Source: Owenia fusiformis (taxonomy: Eukaryota > Annelida > Polychaeta > Sabellida > Oweniidae). Taken from it: a DNA stretch of 64,000 bases. Of the stretch, positions 63,501-64,000 are shown one piece after another. Each line of letters begins with the position of its first letter. The first letter of the stretch is position 1. Under the pieces are notes generated by a model. It saw only the letters and a list, made by a program, of their open reading frames with translations. It was not told where the DNA came from and searched no databases. The stretch covers positions 37,787,936 through 37,851,935 of the forward strand of contig CAIIXF020000006.1 of assembly GCA_903813345.2 (NCBI GenBank), in the 5' to 3' direction. The position numbers and the translations under genes were made by a program.

Positions 63501-64000
63501 CTAGGTTTCACTGTCTTCTCTGTTGGTGTATTTGCTGTTGGAGTATCAACACTTGGTTTCACTGTATTCTCTGTTGGTGTATTTGCTGTTGAAGTATCAA
63601 CACTTGGTTTCCTTGTGCTCTCTGTTGGTGTTTTTTCTGTTGGAGTATCAACATTTGGTTTTACTGTGTTTTCTGTTGGTGCATTTGCTGTTGGAGTATC
63701 AACACTTGGTTTCACTGTGCTCTCTGTTGGTATTTTTGCTGTTTGAGTATCAACATTTGGTTTCACTGTGCTCTCTGGAGGTGTATTTGCTGTTTCAGTA
63801 TCAACACTTGGTTTCACTTTGCTTTCTGTTGGTGCATTTGCTGTTTCAGTATCAACACCTGGTTTCACTGTCTTCTCTGTTGGTGCATTTGCTGTTGGAG
63901 TATCAACACTTGGTTTCACTGTGTTTTGTGTTGGTGCATTAGCTGTTGGAGTATCAACACTTTGTTTCATTGTCTTCTCTGTTGCTGTATTTGCTGTTTC
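33530..64000 (-). CDS. Giant repeat protein, at least 10,156 residues in one exon, 5' end beyond the window
   Basis: One frame is open from the right edge (64000) to TAG at 33530-33532, with no intron visible. The first ATG inside the window is at 63970, but the frame continues beyond the edge (ETANTATEKTM), so the true start and any signal peptide lie outside. N to C order: block A (17-residue PT-rich repeats), B (18-residue Cys/His repeats), A, B, a short unique Cys-containing stretch (WNVECIENTTCCNNETENH), block C (~72-residue acidic repeats), and a tail ending SDNLWDSFWN. All periods (51, 54, about 216 bp) are multiples of three in one shared frame over some 450 units; coding selection explains this better than a satellite would. 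A is mucin-like; B carries the N-glycosylation sequon NHS in nearly every unit; C is Ser/Asp/Glu-rich with ENTT sequons. An extracellular mucus, matrix, tube or adhesive protein is inferred; no family is recognised. Confidence 0.85.
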   Translation of the reverse strand, partial: ETANTATEKTMKQSVDTPTANAPTQNTVKPSVDTPTANAPTEKTVKPGVDTETANAPTESKVKPSVDTETANTPPESTVKPNVDTQTAKIPTESTVKPSVDTPTANAPTENTVKPNVDTPTEKTPTESTRKPSVDTSTANTPTENTVKPSVDTPTANTPTEKTVKPSVDTETANAPTESTGKPSVDTPTANTPTESTVKPSVDTPTANTPTENTIKPRVDTPTANTPTENTAKPSLDTPTAKTPTESTVEQSVDTPTANTPTENTIKPSVDTPTPNTPTENTMKPSVDTPTANTPTANTVIPSVDTPPANTTTESTAKPSVDTPTAKTPTKNTMKPSVYTPTANTPTENTVKPSVDTLTAKTPTGNTAKSSVDTPPANTPTKNTMKPSVDTPTANTPTETVKPSVDSPTANTPTESKVKPSDDTPTSKTPTDNTAKPSVDTSTANTPTESTVKPSVDIPTANTPTKNTMKPSVDTPTANTPTENTVKPSVDTPTAIIPTENTVKPSVDTPTANTPTENTVKPSVDTPTANTPTKNTMKPSVDTPTANTPTENTVKPSVDTPTAIIPTENTVKPSVDTPTANTPTENTVKPSVATPTANTQSENTVKPSVSIPTANTPIENTAKPSVQTPTSNTTTENTVKPSVDTPTAIIPTENTVKPNVDTPTANTPTENTVKPSVDTPTAKTPTESTVKPSVDTPTANTPTENTVKPSLDTPTAKTPTESTVKPSVDTPTANTPTANTVKPSVDTPTANTPTENTVKPSVDTPTANTPIENTAKPSVDTPTANTPTESSVKPSVDTPTENTPTENTVKPSVDTPTANTPTESTVKPSVATPTANTQSENTVKPSVDTPTAKTPTENTVKPSVDTPTANTPTENTVKPNVDTPTANIPTESTVKPSVDTPTANTPTENTGKPRVDTPTANTQTEKKVKPSVDTETANAPIESTVKPSVDTETSNTQTENKLKPSVDTETAKTPTESTVTPSVATKTANTPTEKTVKPSVDTETANAPTESTVKSGVDTETANTPTEKTVKPSVDTETANAPTESTVKSGVDTETANTATEKTMKQSVDTPTANAPTQNTVKPSVDTPTANAPTEKTVKPGVDTETANAPTESKVKPSVDTETANTPPESTVKPNVDTQTAKIPTESTVKPSVDTPTANAPTENTVKPNVDTPTEKTPTESTRKPSVDTSTANTPTENTVKPSVDTPTANTPTEKTVKPSVDTETANAPKEGRVKPSVAIQTGTESTMKQSVDTPTAKTPTENTVKTSVDTPTANTPTESKVKPSVDTPTAKTPTKTTVKPSVDTQTANAPTENTVKPSVDTPTANKPTEKTVKPSVDTETANAPTEGRVKPRVAIQTATESTMKPSVDTPTAKTPTENTVKTCVDTPTAKTPIENTVKPSVDTPTANTPTESTVKPSVDTPTANIPTENTVKPSVDTPTANIPTENTAKPSVDTPTGNTPTESTVKQNVDTPTANAPTESTVKPNVDTPTAIIPTESKVKPRVDTPTAKTPTENTVKPIVDTPTAKNPTESTVKPSVDTETANAPTESTVKPSVDTETANAPTESTVKPSVVTETANTPAENTVKPSFDTPTANTLTEKTVKPSVDAETANAPTESTVKPSVDAETANAPTENTVKPSVDVETANAPTESTVKPSVDTPTANAPTEDTVKRSVDTTTANTPTEKTVKSSVDTETAKTPTESTVKPSVDTPTAKTPTESTVKPSVDTQTATESTMKPSVDTTTANTPIESTVKQRVDTPTANTPTKNTMKPSVDTTTANAPTENTVKPSVDTLTANTAIEKTVKPSVDTETAKNPTESTVKPSVDTETANAPTESTVKPSVDTETANAPTESTVKPSVVTETANTPAENTVKPSFDTPTANTLTEKTVKPSVDAETANAPTESTVKPSVDAETANAPTENTVKPSVDVETANAPTESTVKPSVDTPTANAPTEDTVKRSVDTTTANTPTEKTVKSSVDTETAKTPTESTVKPSVDTPTAKTPTESTVKPSVDTQTATESTMKPSVDTTTANTPIESTVKQRVDTPTANTPTKNTMKPSVDTTTANAPTENTVKPSVDTLTANTAIEKTVKPSVDTETANAPTVNTVKPSVDIPTVSKPKENTVKPSVDTPTANTPTESTVKPSVHTPTANIPTENTVQPSVDNPKANSPTENTAKPSVDTPTANTPTENTVKPSVDTPTANTPTENTRKPSVDTPTATTPTEKTEKPSVDTPTVNTPSENTLKRSVDTPKANTQTENTVKPSVDTETANAPTENTVKHIVDTPTSDTPKEIKVTPSVETQPSYAPENSTVKPSVDTSTANTPTESTVKSGVDTPTANTPTENTVKPSLDTPTAIIPTESTVKPSVDTPTAKTPTESTVKPSVDTQTATESTMKPSVDTTTANTPTENTVKPRVDTPTANAPTENTAKPSLDTPSANAPTENTVKPSIDTPRGNTLTENTVKPSVDTPTANAPTENTVKPSVDTLTANTAIEKTVKPSVDTETANAPTVNTVKPSVDISTVSKPTENTVKPSVDTPTANTPTESTVKPSVDTPTANTPAENTVKPNVDTPTAKTPTESTVKPSVDTPTANIPTENTVPPSVDTPTPNTPTENTMKQSVDIPTANTPTENTAKPSVDTTTANTPTENTVKSSVDTPTANTPTENTGKPSVDTPTATTPTEKTEKPSVDTPTVNTPSVNTVKRSVETPKANTQTENTVKPSVDTETANAPTENTVKHIVDTPTSDTPKEIKVTPSVETQPSYAPENSTVKTSDDAQIANAIYSSNSAVDCTEDHIREGNHSSNCAVDCTKDHIREGNHSSRGEVDCTEDHIREGNHTSKSAVDRTEDHIREGNHSSNCKIDCTEDHIREGNHSSNCAVDCTEDHIREGNHSSTGEVYCTEDHIREGNHSSNCAVDCTKDHIREGNHSSTGEVDCTEDHIREGNHSSNCAVDCTKYHIREGNHSSTGEVDCTEDHIRERNHSSNCAVDRTEDHIREGNSSSNCKDDCTKDHIREGNHSSTGEVDCTEDHIREGNHTSKSAVDRTEDHIREGNHSSNYAVDCTKDHIREGNHTSKSAVDRTEDHIREGNHSSNCAVDCTEDHIREGNHSSNCAVDCTKDHIREGNHSSTGEVDCTEDHIREGNHSSNCAVDCTKDHIREGNHSSTGEVDCTEDHIREGNHSSNCAVDRTEDHIREGNHSSNCKDDCTKDHIREGNHSSTGEVDCTEDHIREGNHSSNCKVDCTEDHIREGNYSSNSKNDCTEDHIREGNHSLNCAVDCTEDHIREGNHPSNCKDHCTEDHIREGNHSASCKDDCTEDHIREGHHSFNCADDCTEDHIREGNHQYNCKDDCTEDHIREGNHSANCKDDCADDHIREGHHSSNCAVDCTEYNIREGNHSANCKVDGTKDNIREGNHSSNCPNDCTKDHIREEKHLFNCPDDCTEYHIREGNHSSFCKVKPNIDTPTANTPKDNTVKPIVDTLKANTPPKNSEKPSVDTPTANTTTERTVKPRVDTPTAKTPTESTVEQSVDTPTANAPTENTAKPSVDNPTASAPTENTAKPSVDTPSANAPTENTVKPSVDTPRGNTLTENTVKPSVDTPTANATTENTAKPSLDTPTAKTPTESTVEQSVDIPTANTPTENTITPRVDTPTQNTPTENTMKPSVDTPTANTPTENIAKPRSDTPTAKTPTENTVIPSVDTPTANTPTESKVKQSADTPPANTTTESTPKPSVDTPTAKTPSKNTMKPSVDTPNAKTPTENTVKPSVDTPTAKTPTGNTVKPSVDTPTANTPTESKVKQSADTPPANTTTESTPKPSVDTPTAKTPSKNTMKPSVDTPNAKTPTENTVKPSVDTPTAKTPTGNTVKPSVDTPTANTPTESKVKRSVDTPTSKTPTDNTAKPSVDTSTANTPTESTVKPSVDTPTANTPTKNTAKPSVDTPTANTPTENTVKPSVDTPTANTPTENTVKPSVDTPTANTPTENTVKPSVDTPTANTPTESKVKPSVDTPTANTPTENTAKPSVDTPTTKTPTDNTAKPSVDTSTANTPSESTVKPSVDTPTANTPTKNTMKPSVDTPTANTPTESTVKPSVDTPTANTQTENTVKTSVDTPTANTPTESTVKARADTPTGNKPAENTAKPSVDTPTANTPTENTVKPSVDTPTANTPTESTVKPSVDTPTANTPTESKVKSSVDTPTANTPTESKVRPSVDTPTANTPTESKMKPSVDTPTANTTTENTVKPSVDTPTANTPTASTVKPSVATPTANTQSENTVKPSVSIPTANTPIENTAKPSVETPTSNTTTENTVKPSVDTPTAIIPTENTVKPSVDTPTAIIPTENTVKPNVDTPTANTPTESTVKPSVDTTTANAPTESTVKPSVDTTTANTPTENTVKPSVDTETAKTPTESTVKPSVDTTTANTPTENTVKPSVDTETAKTPTESTVKPSVDTTTANTPTENTVKPSVDTETAKTPTESTVKPSVDTETAKTPTERTVKPSVDTTTANTPTENTVKPSVDTETAKTPTENTMQPSVDTPTANTPTENTVKPSVDTETAKTPTERTVKPSVDTPTAKTPTESTVKPSVDTQTANEPTVNTVKPSVDTPTVSKPTENTVKPSVDTETAKTPTESTVKPSVDTPRGNTLTENTVKQSVDTSTANAPAENTVKPSVDTPTANTPTENTAKPSVDTPTANTPTETTVQRSVDTPTANTPTENTAKPSVDTPTANTPTENTGKPRADTPTATTPTENTEKPSVDTPTANTQTENKVKPSVDTPTANTPTENTVKPSVDTETANAPTENTVKPSVDTETAIIPTESKVKPSVDTPTANTPTESKVKSSVDTPTANTPTESKMKPSVDTPTAIIPTESKVKPSVDTPTANTPTESKVKPSVDTPTAIIPTESKMKPSVDTPTANTPTESKVKPSVDTPTANTPTESKMKPSVATSTANTPTESKVRPSVDTPTANTPTENTVKPSVDTPTANTPTESTVKPSVDTPTAIIPTENTVKPSVDTPTANIPTENTVKPSVDTPIANTPTENTAKPSVDTPTANTPTENTVKPNVDTPTANIPTENTVQRSVDTPTANTPTESTVKPSVDTPTANTPTENRTKPSVDTPTANTPTENTGKPRVDTPTATTPTENTEKPSVDTPTANTPTENTVKRSVDTPTAKTQTENTVKPSVDTEISNAPTENTVKHIVDTPTSDTPKENKVTPSVETLPSYAPENSTVKTSVDAQIANAIYSSNSAVDCTEDHIREKNHTSNCAVDSTKDHIREGNHSSNCKDDCTEDHIREGNHSSNCKVDSTEDQIREGNHSSNCAVDCTEDHIRQGNHTSKSAVDCKEDHIREGNHSSNCAVDCTEDHIREGNHSSHCKDDCTENHIREGNHSSNCKVDCTEDHIREGNHSSHCKDDCTEDHIREGNHSSNCAVDCTTDHIREGNHSSNCKDDCTEDHIREGNHSSNCKIDCTEDHVREGNHSSNCKVDCTEDHIREGNHSSNCAVDCTEDHIREGNHSSNCKVDCTEDHIREGNHTSNCAVDCTEDHIREGNHSSNCAVDCTEDHIREGNHSSNCAVDCTEDHIREGNHSSNCKIDCTEDHMKEGNHSSNCKIDCTEDHMREGNHSFNCKDDCTEDHIREGNHSSNCAVDCTEDHIREGNHTSNCAVDCTEDHIREGNNSSNCKIDCTEDHIREGNHSSNCAVDCTEDHIREGNHSSNCKVDCTEDHIREGNHSSHCKDDCTEDHIREGNHSSNCKDDCTENHIREGNHSSNCKVDCTEDHIREGNHSSHCKDDCTEDHIREGNHSSNCKDDCTENHIREGNHSYNCKVDCTEDHIREGNHSSNCAVDCTEDHIREGNHSSNCKVDGTEHHIREGNHSSNCAVDCTEDHIREGNHSFNCKDDCTEDHIREGNHTSKSAVDCTEDHIREGNHSSNCKIDCTEDHMREGNHSSNCAVDCTEDHIREGNHTSNCAVDCTEDHIREGNHSSNCAVDCTEDHIREGNHPSNCKDDCTEDHIREGNHLSNCAVDCTEDHIREGNHTSNCAVDCTEDHIREGNHSSTGEVDCIGDHIREGNHSSNCKVDCTEDHMREGNHSFNCKDDCTEDHIREGNHSSNCAVDCTEDHIREGNHTSNCAVDCTEDHIREGNHSSNCAVDCTEDHIREGNHSSTGEVDCIGYHIREGNHTSNCAVDCTTDHIREGHHSSTGEVDCTEDHIREGNHTSNCAVDCTTDHIREGNHSSNCKDDCTEDHIREGNHSSNCAVDCTEDHIREGNHSSNCKIDCTEDHMREGNHSSNCAVDCTEDHIREGNHSSNCKVDCTEDHIREGNHSSNCAVDCTKDHIREGNHSSNCKIDCTDYHMREGNHSSNCGVDCTEDHIREGNHSSNCKVDCTEDHIREGNHSSHCKDDCTEDHIREGNHSSNCKYDCTENHIREGNHSYNCKVDCTEDHIRGEKHTSNCAVDCTEDHINEGNHSFNCKDDCTEDHIREGNHSSNCAVDCTEDHIREGNHSSNCKVDSTEDHMREGNHSSNCAIDCTEDHIREGNHSSNCKIDCTEDHIRVGNHSSHCKVDCTEDHIREGNHPSNCKDDCTEDHIREGNHSSKCKDDCTEDHIREGILSSNCKDDFTENHIKEGTHSSHCKDDCIEDHFREGNHSSKCEVDCTEDHIREGNHSSNCADDCPEDHIREGNHSSNCGVDCTEDHIKEGNHSSHGKDDCTKDHIREGNHSPNCKYDCTEDHIREGNHSSNSKVDCTEDHVREGNLSSNCKVDCTADDIREGNHSSNCAIDCTEDHIREGNHPSNCKDDCTEDHIREGNHSSKCKDDCTEDHIREGNHSSNCAIDCTEDHIREGNHPSNCKDDCTEDHIREGNHSSKCKDDCTEDHIREGNHSSNCKDDCTEDHIREGILSSNCKDDLTEDHIKEGTHSSHCKDDCIEDHFREGNHSSKFEIDCTEDHIREGNHSSDCKDDCTEDHIREGNHTSNCAVICTEDHIREGNHSSNCADDCTEDHIREGNHSSNCGVDCTEDHIKEGNHSSHGKDDCTEDHIREGNHSPNCKYDCTEDHIREGNHSSNSKVDCTEDHVREGNHSSNCKVDCTADDIRDGNHSSRGEVDCTADHIRERNHSSNCAVDCTEDHIREGNHSSNCAVDCSEYHIREENHSSNSAVDCSEYHTREENHSSNCPDDCTEDHIREGNHSSNCAFDCSEYHTREENHSSTCPIHYIEDHTGGGNHAPFIPVTGTEHHIRGKNHPQNCPIDCSQSHIRDENHSPNYPVDCTEDHISSGIHSSNCLVGCTQHIRCENHSSKWNVECIENTTCCNNETENHIVPVECDEHCSTSSSTSSDKKSASDDIECREDKDDTVFDQFLDLWSSDSESTLSLGGIQGEDSSKTASDGSKSSNTTKDKEVSLTKNPQQSVPEYTKCSDDEDDSLIDKFIGIFSSDSDSTSTNTPIESSSKIPSDENATSNTTVSYKEESLSENCPESHPKSKSENTTSCDDEDDSVIDKVMGFWSSDSDSTSTNTPMESSSKMASDENETTNTTVNETKETLRENSPESHPKSKSENNASCDDEDDSFIDKFIDIFSSDSNSTSTNTPMESTNKMASDENETTNTTVNKTNVSLSESCPESHPKLKSQNATSCDDEDDSVIDKFIRIFSSDSDSTSTNTPIESSSKIPSDENATSNTTVSYKEESLSESCIESHPKSKSENTTSCDDEDDSVIDKVMGIWSSDSDSTSTDIPMESSSKTASDENETTNTTVNKTNDSLNKSCPDSHPKLKSQNATICDDEDDSVIDKFIDIFSSDSDSTSANSPIESTNKIASNENETTNTTVNKTKESLSDKCLTTDPKSEPENSTCDDEEGDSVINAFIGLWSSDSETTSSTTPMETSNKTTSDGKTTTNSAVKSIKQSFKDECLTTESKSEPENTTCCDDEGDSVIDAFIGLWSSDSEKSSSNKPIASSNKTTSDGNTTSNTPVNNLKQSLSDECLTTESKSEPENTTCCDEEGDSVIDAFIGLWSSDSEMASSKTPIESSNKTTSDGNTSSNTPVNNTKESSNDECLTTESKSEPENTTCCDEEGDSVIDAFIGLWSSDSEMASSKTPIESSNKTTSDGNTSSNTPVNNTKESLSDKCLTTDPKSEPENSTCDDEEGDSVIDAFIGLWSSDSDITSSNTPIESSNKTTNDGHPTQNTEEENTNESLNNCPKTPDSKSESENTTCSDEEGDSVIDAFIGLWSSDSEMASSKTPIESSNKTTSDGNTSSNTPVNNTKESSNDECLTTESKSEPENTTCCDEEGNSVIEAFIGLWSSDSEMASSKTPIESSNKTTSDGNTSSNTPVNNTKESSNDECLTTESKSEPENTTCCDEEGDSVIDAFIGLWSSDSEMASSKTPIESSNKTTSDGNTSSNTPVNNLKQSLSDECLTTESKSEPKNTTCCDEEGDSVIDAFIGLWSSDSQMASSKTPIESSNKTTSDGNTSSNTPVNNTKESSNDECLTTESKSESENTTCCDEEGDSVIDAFIGLWSSDSETSSSNTPIESSNKTTNDGHPTQNTEEENTDESLNDNCPTNPNSKSESENTTCSDEEGDSVIDAFIGLWSSDSETSSSNKPIESSNKTTSDGNATSNTPVNNTKESLSDKCPTTPGSKSEHGNTTCCDEERDSVIDAFIGLWSSDSETSSSNTPIESSNKTTNEGHPTQNTEEENTDESLNDNCQSTPDSKSEHGNTTCSDEEGDSVINAFLGLWSSDSETTLTNTPIESSNKTTSDGNATSNTPVNNLKQSLSDECLTTESKSEPENTTCCDEEGDSVIDSFIGLWSSDSEMASSKTPIESSNKTTSDGNTSSNTPVNNTKESSNDECLTTESKSEPENTTCCDEESDSVIDAFIGLWSSDSEMASSKTPIESSNKTTSDGNTSSNTPVNNLKQSLSDECLTTESKSEPENTTCCDEEGDSVIDAFIGLWSSDSEMASSKTPIESSNKTTSDGNTSSNTPVNNTKESSNDECLTTESKSEPENTTCCDEEGDSVIDAFIGLWSSDSETSSSNTPIESSNKTTNDGHPTQNTEEENTDESLNDNCPTTPDSKSESENTTCCDEEGDSVIDAFVGLWSSDSETTLTNTAIESSNKTTSDGNTTSNTPVNNLKQSLSDECLTTESKSEPENTTCCDEERISVIDAFIGLWSSDSETTSTNTPIESSNKIASNENETTNTTVNKTKESLSDKCLTTDPKSEPENSTCDDEEGDSVIDAFIGLWSSDSETTSTNTPIESSNKIASNENETTNTTVNKTKESLSDKCLTTDPKSEPKNSTCDDEEGDSVIDAFIGLWSSDSDITSSNTPIESSNKTTNDGHPTQNMEEENTDESLNDNCPSSPDSKSKHENTTFCDEEGDSVIDSFIGLWSSDSEITSSNTPIKSSNKTTNDGHPTQNTELKEENTDESLNDNCQSTPDSKSEHENTTCCDEESDSVIDSFIGLWSSDSEITSSNTPIESSNKTTNDGHPTQNTEEENTDESLNDNCQSTPDSKSEHENTTCCEEEGDSVIDASIGLWSSDSETSLSNTQSSNKATSDGNTSSNTQVNNTKESSNDECLTTESKSEPENTTCCDEEGDSVIDAFIGLWSSDCETTSSTTPIEGSNKTTNDGHQTQNTNEENTDESLNDNCQSTPDSKSESENTTCCGEEGDSVIDAFIGLWSSDCETTSSTTPIEGSNKTTNDGHQTQNTNEENTDESLNDNCQSTPDSKSESENTTCCDEEGDSVIDAFIGLVSSDSEITSSNTPIESSNKTTNDGHPTQNTEEENTDESLNDNCQSTPDSKSESENTTCCDEEGDSVIDAFIGLWSSDSETTSSTTPIEGSNKTTNDGNISSNTPMNNPKHSLNDECLTTPDPKSEPENTTCCDEEGDSVIDAFIGLWSSDFETTSSTTPIESSNKTTNDGHPTQNTEEENTDESLNDNCPTNPNSKSESENTTCSDVEGDSVIDAFLGLWSSDSEMSSSNTPIESSNKTTNDGHPTQNTEEENTEESLNDNCPSTTDSKSVLENTTCCDEEGDSVIDAFIGLLSSDSETTSTNTPIESSNKTSDGCPTPKTEVKTTNDSMNDKCLTTDSKSENTTCCDEEDDTVIDRLIELWSSDSEMASSDTPIESSNNTLNYESSTAKTEVENTEQPPDCKTDANNSDKEDAKSDNLWDSFWN
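33600..42020 (-). repeat. Block C: ~39 copies of a ~72-residue (about 216-bp) acidic Ser-rich repeat
   Basis: Each unit has a conserved core CCDEEGDSVIDAFIGLWSSD followed by variable Ser/Thr/Asn-rich sequence (TPIESSNKTTSDGNTSSN) and ends SKSEPENTT. The core is a short amphipathic hydrophobic segment between acidic patches. A Cys pair (CC, or single C in some units) precedes it and another Cys (DECLTT or DNCPTT) lies mid-unit. Variants near the N-terminal end of the block (41000-42000) read DDSVIDKFIGIFSSDSDSTS and are the most diverged; the central units are nearly identical, as expected from unequal exchange. SSDSE runs are casein-kinase-type phosphorylation sites by motif. Confidence 0.9.
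42030..42149 (-). other. Unique linker of the giant protein between blocks B2 and C
   Basis: The few non-repetitive residues in the coding region: SSKWNVECIENTTCCNNETE then NHIVPVECDEHCSTSSST. Six Cys and two His lie in about 35 residues, with two N-glycosylation sequons. The ENTTCC string resembles the start of the C unit and the ENH strings resemble B, so this may be a fossil junction from which both arrays grew. Confidence 0.6.
42150..48304 (-). repeat. Block B2: ~114 copies of an 18-residue (54-bp) Cys/His repeat
   Basis: The unit SSNCAVDCTEDHIREGNH varies mainly at the AVD position (AVD, KVD, KDD, KID) and at the first residues (SSN, TSN, SSH, STG). Cys-x3-Cys, a pair of His eight residues apart (DHIREGNH) and the sequon NHS/NHT are kept in almost all units. 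Units near 42150-42700 diverge (SEYHTREENHSS, YIEDHTGGGNH). A segment of 18 units is duplicated with a 972-bp offset (42951 and 43923 are equivalent points). Confidence 0.92.
48305..53655 (-). repeat. Block A2: ~105 copies of a 17-residue (51-bp) Pro/Thr repeat
   Basis: The unit KPSVDTPTANTPTENTV has about 40% Thr plus Pro, and no Cys, Trp or aromatic residues. Common variants are VDTETAKTPTEST, DTPTAIIPTESK and DTTTAN. A 255-bp (five-unit) block is repeated exactly in tandem near 52570-53080. Its C-terminal boundary with B2 has a special sequence (SDTPKENKVTPSVETLPSYA, then AIYSSNSAVDC). The opposite strand is also largely open because of the repeat's codon make-up. Confidence 0.92.
53656..55664 (-). 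repeat. Block B1: ~37 copies of the 18-residue Cys/His repeat
   Basis: Same unit as block B2. Many units are of the STGEVDCTEDHIREGNH type, where the first Cys is lost (TGEV for NCAV), often alternating with normal units in a two-unit (108-bp) superperiod between about 54300 and 55400. The C-terminal units (53660-54200) are the most diverged (CTEYHIREGNHSANCKVDGT). The block ends abruptly at HSSFCKVKPNIDTP, going straight into an A unit. Confidence 0.9.
55665..64000 (-). repeat. Block A1: ~163 or more copies of the 17-residue Pro/Thr repeat, continuing past the window
   Basis: Same unit as A2, with more Glu/Ala variants (VDTETANAPTEST). Contains an exact-looking tandem duplication with 858-bp offset (57880-58740 equivalent to 58738-59598 in part). 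It also contains a second one in which 60317-60841 reappears at 63476-64000 (offset 3,159 bp) and runs off the edge. At 57060-57170 an A/B boundary sequence (PSYAPENSTVKPSVDT) occurs with A repeats on both sides and no B block. Confidence 0.9.

Noticed and set aside
33744-63942. Many long plus-strand open frames (up to 1,234 codons) opposite the giant gene
   Set aside because: They are antisense shadows. Repeat periods divisible by three keep several frames open at once. The plus-strand products (such as FSVGVFAVGVSTLGFTV) are interrupted by stops where the repeat changes, whereas only the minus frame spans all three repeat types.
42150-64000. CRISPR-like regular arrays of 51-54 bp
   Set aside because: There is no repeat-spacer alternation. 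Whole units are similar, periods are codon multiples and the frame is open. The flanking genes are eukaryotic.
33530-64000. Non-coding satellite DNA that is open by chance
   Set aside because: Three unrelated units share one frame, unique coding-like sequence lies at the C-terminus and between blocks B2 and C, and indels seen between units are multiples of three. Kept as a gene, with transcription unverified.

Overview
This is nuclear DNA of an animal. The genes have GT-AG introns, intergenic DNA is AT-rich, and introns and spacers are full of degenerate mobile elements (CR1/L2-like non-LTR, LTR, mariner-, hAT- and pogo-type inverted-repeat elements). The recognisable genes (an astacin-MAM protease, LRRC41, an alpha/beta hydrolase) fit a bilaterian, probably a marine invertebrate. 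I cannot name the species from the sequence.

Layout. 1-2317 (+): 3' half of an astacin-MAM metalloprotease gene; the HExxH exon lies left of the window. 5963-7228 (+): intronless 421-residue gene with a coiled-coil/basic N-terminus and Ser/Arg motifs, not recognised. 7684-8419 (-): a small, apparently frameshifted unknown gene. 8569-10155: two hairpin-type inverted-repeat elements. 10650-11600: a ~128-bp tandem array that copies the last codons of the next gene. 11578-20226 (-): LRRC41, two coding exons separated by a 6.5-kb intron holding a 4.9-kb TA-flanked long-inverted-repeat element, into whose left arm a non-LTR retroelement has inserted. 20543-22210 (+): a second, nearly identical non-LTR copy between the divergent genes LRRC41 and the hydrolase. 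22348-31451 (+): six-exon alpha/beta-hydrolase-fold gene that has lost its nucleophile serine. Its last intron carries a very young 4.8-kb LTR element without gag or pol and with a 49-bp minisatellite. 31452-33529: spacer with a MITE and other dispersed repeats.

33530-64000 (-) is the outstanding feature: one uninterrupted reading frame of at least 10,156 codons (30.5 kb), still open at the right edge. It is built almost wholly of three in-frame repeat types. From N to C: A (17-residue Pro/Thr repeats, 55665-64000), B (18-residue Cys/His repeats, 53656-55664), A again (48305-53655), B again (42150-48304), a short unique stretch, then C (about 72-residue acidic Ser-rich repeats, 33600-42020) and a unique tail. 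The A/B boundary sequence occurs three times, once without a B block behind it, so A-B cassettes were duplicated as wholes. The composition suggests a giant, probably secreted and glycosylated mucus-, matrix- or adhesive-type structural protein; no family is recognised.

The genes do not form an evident pathway. LRRC41 and the hydrolase are head-to-head neighbours; the hydrolase and the giant gene are convergent.
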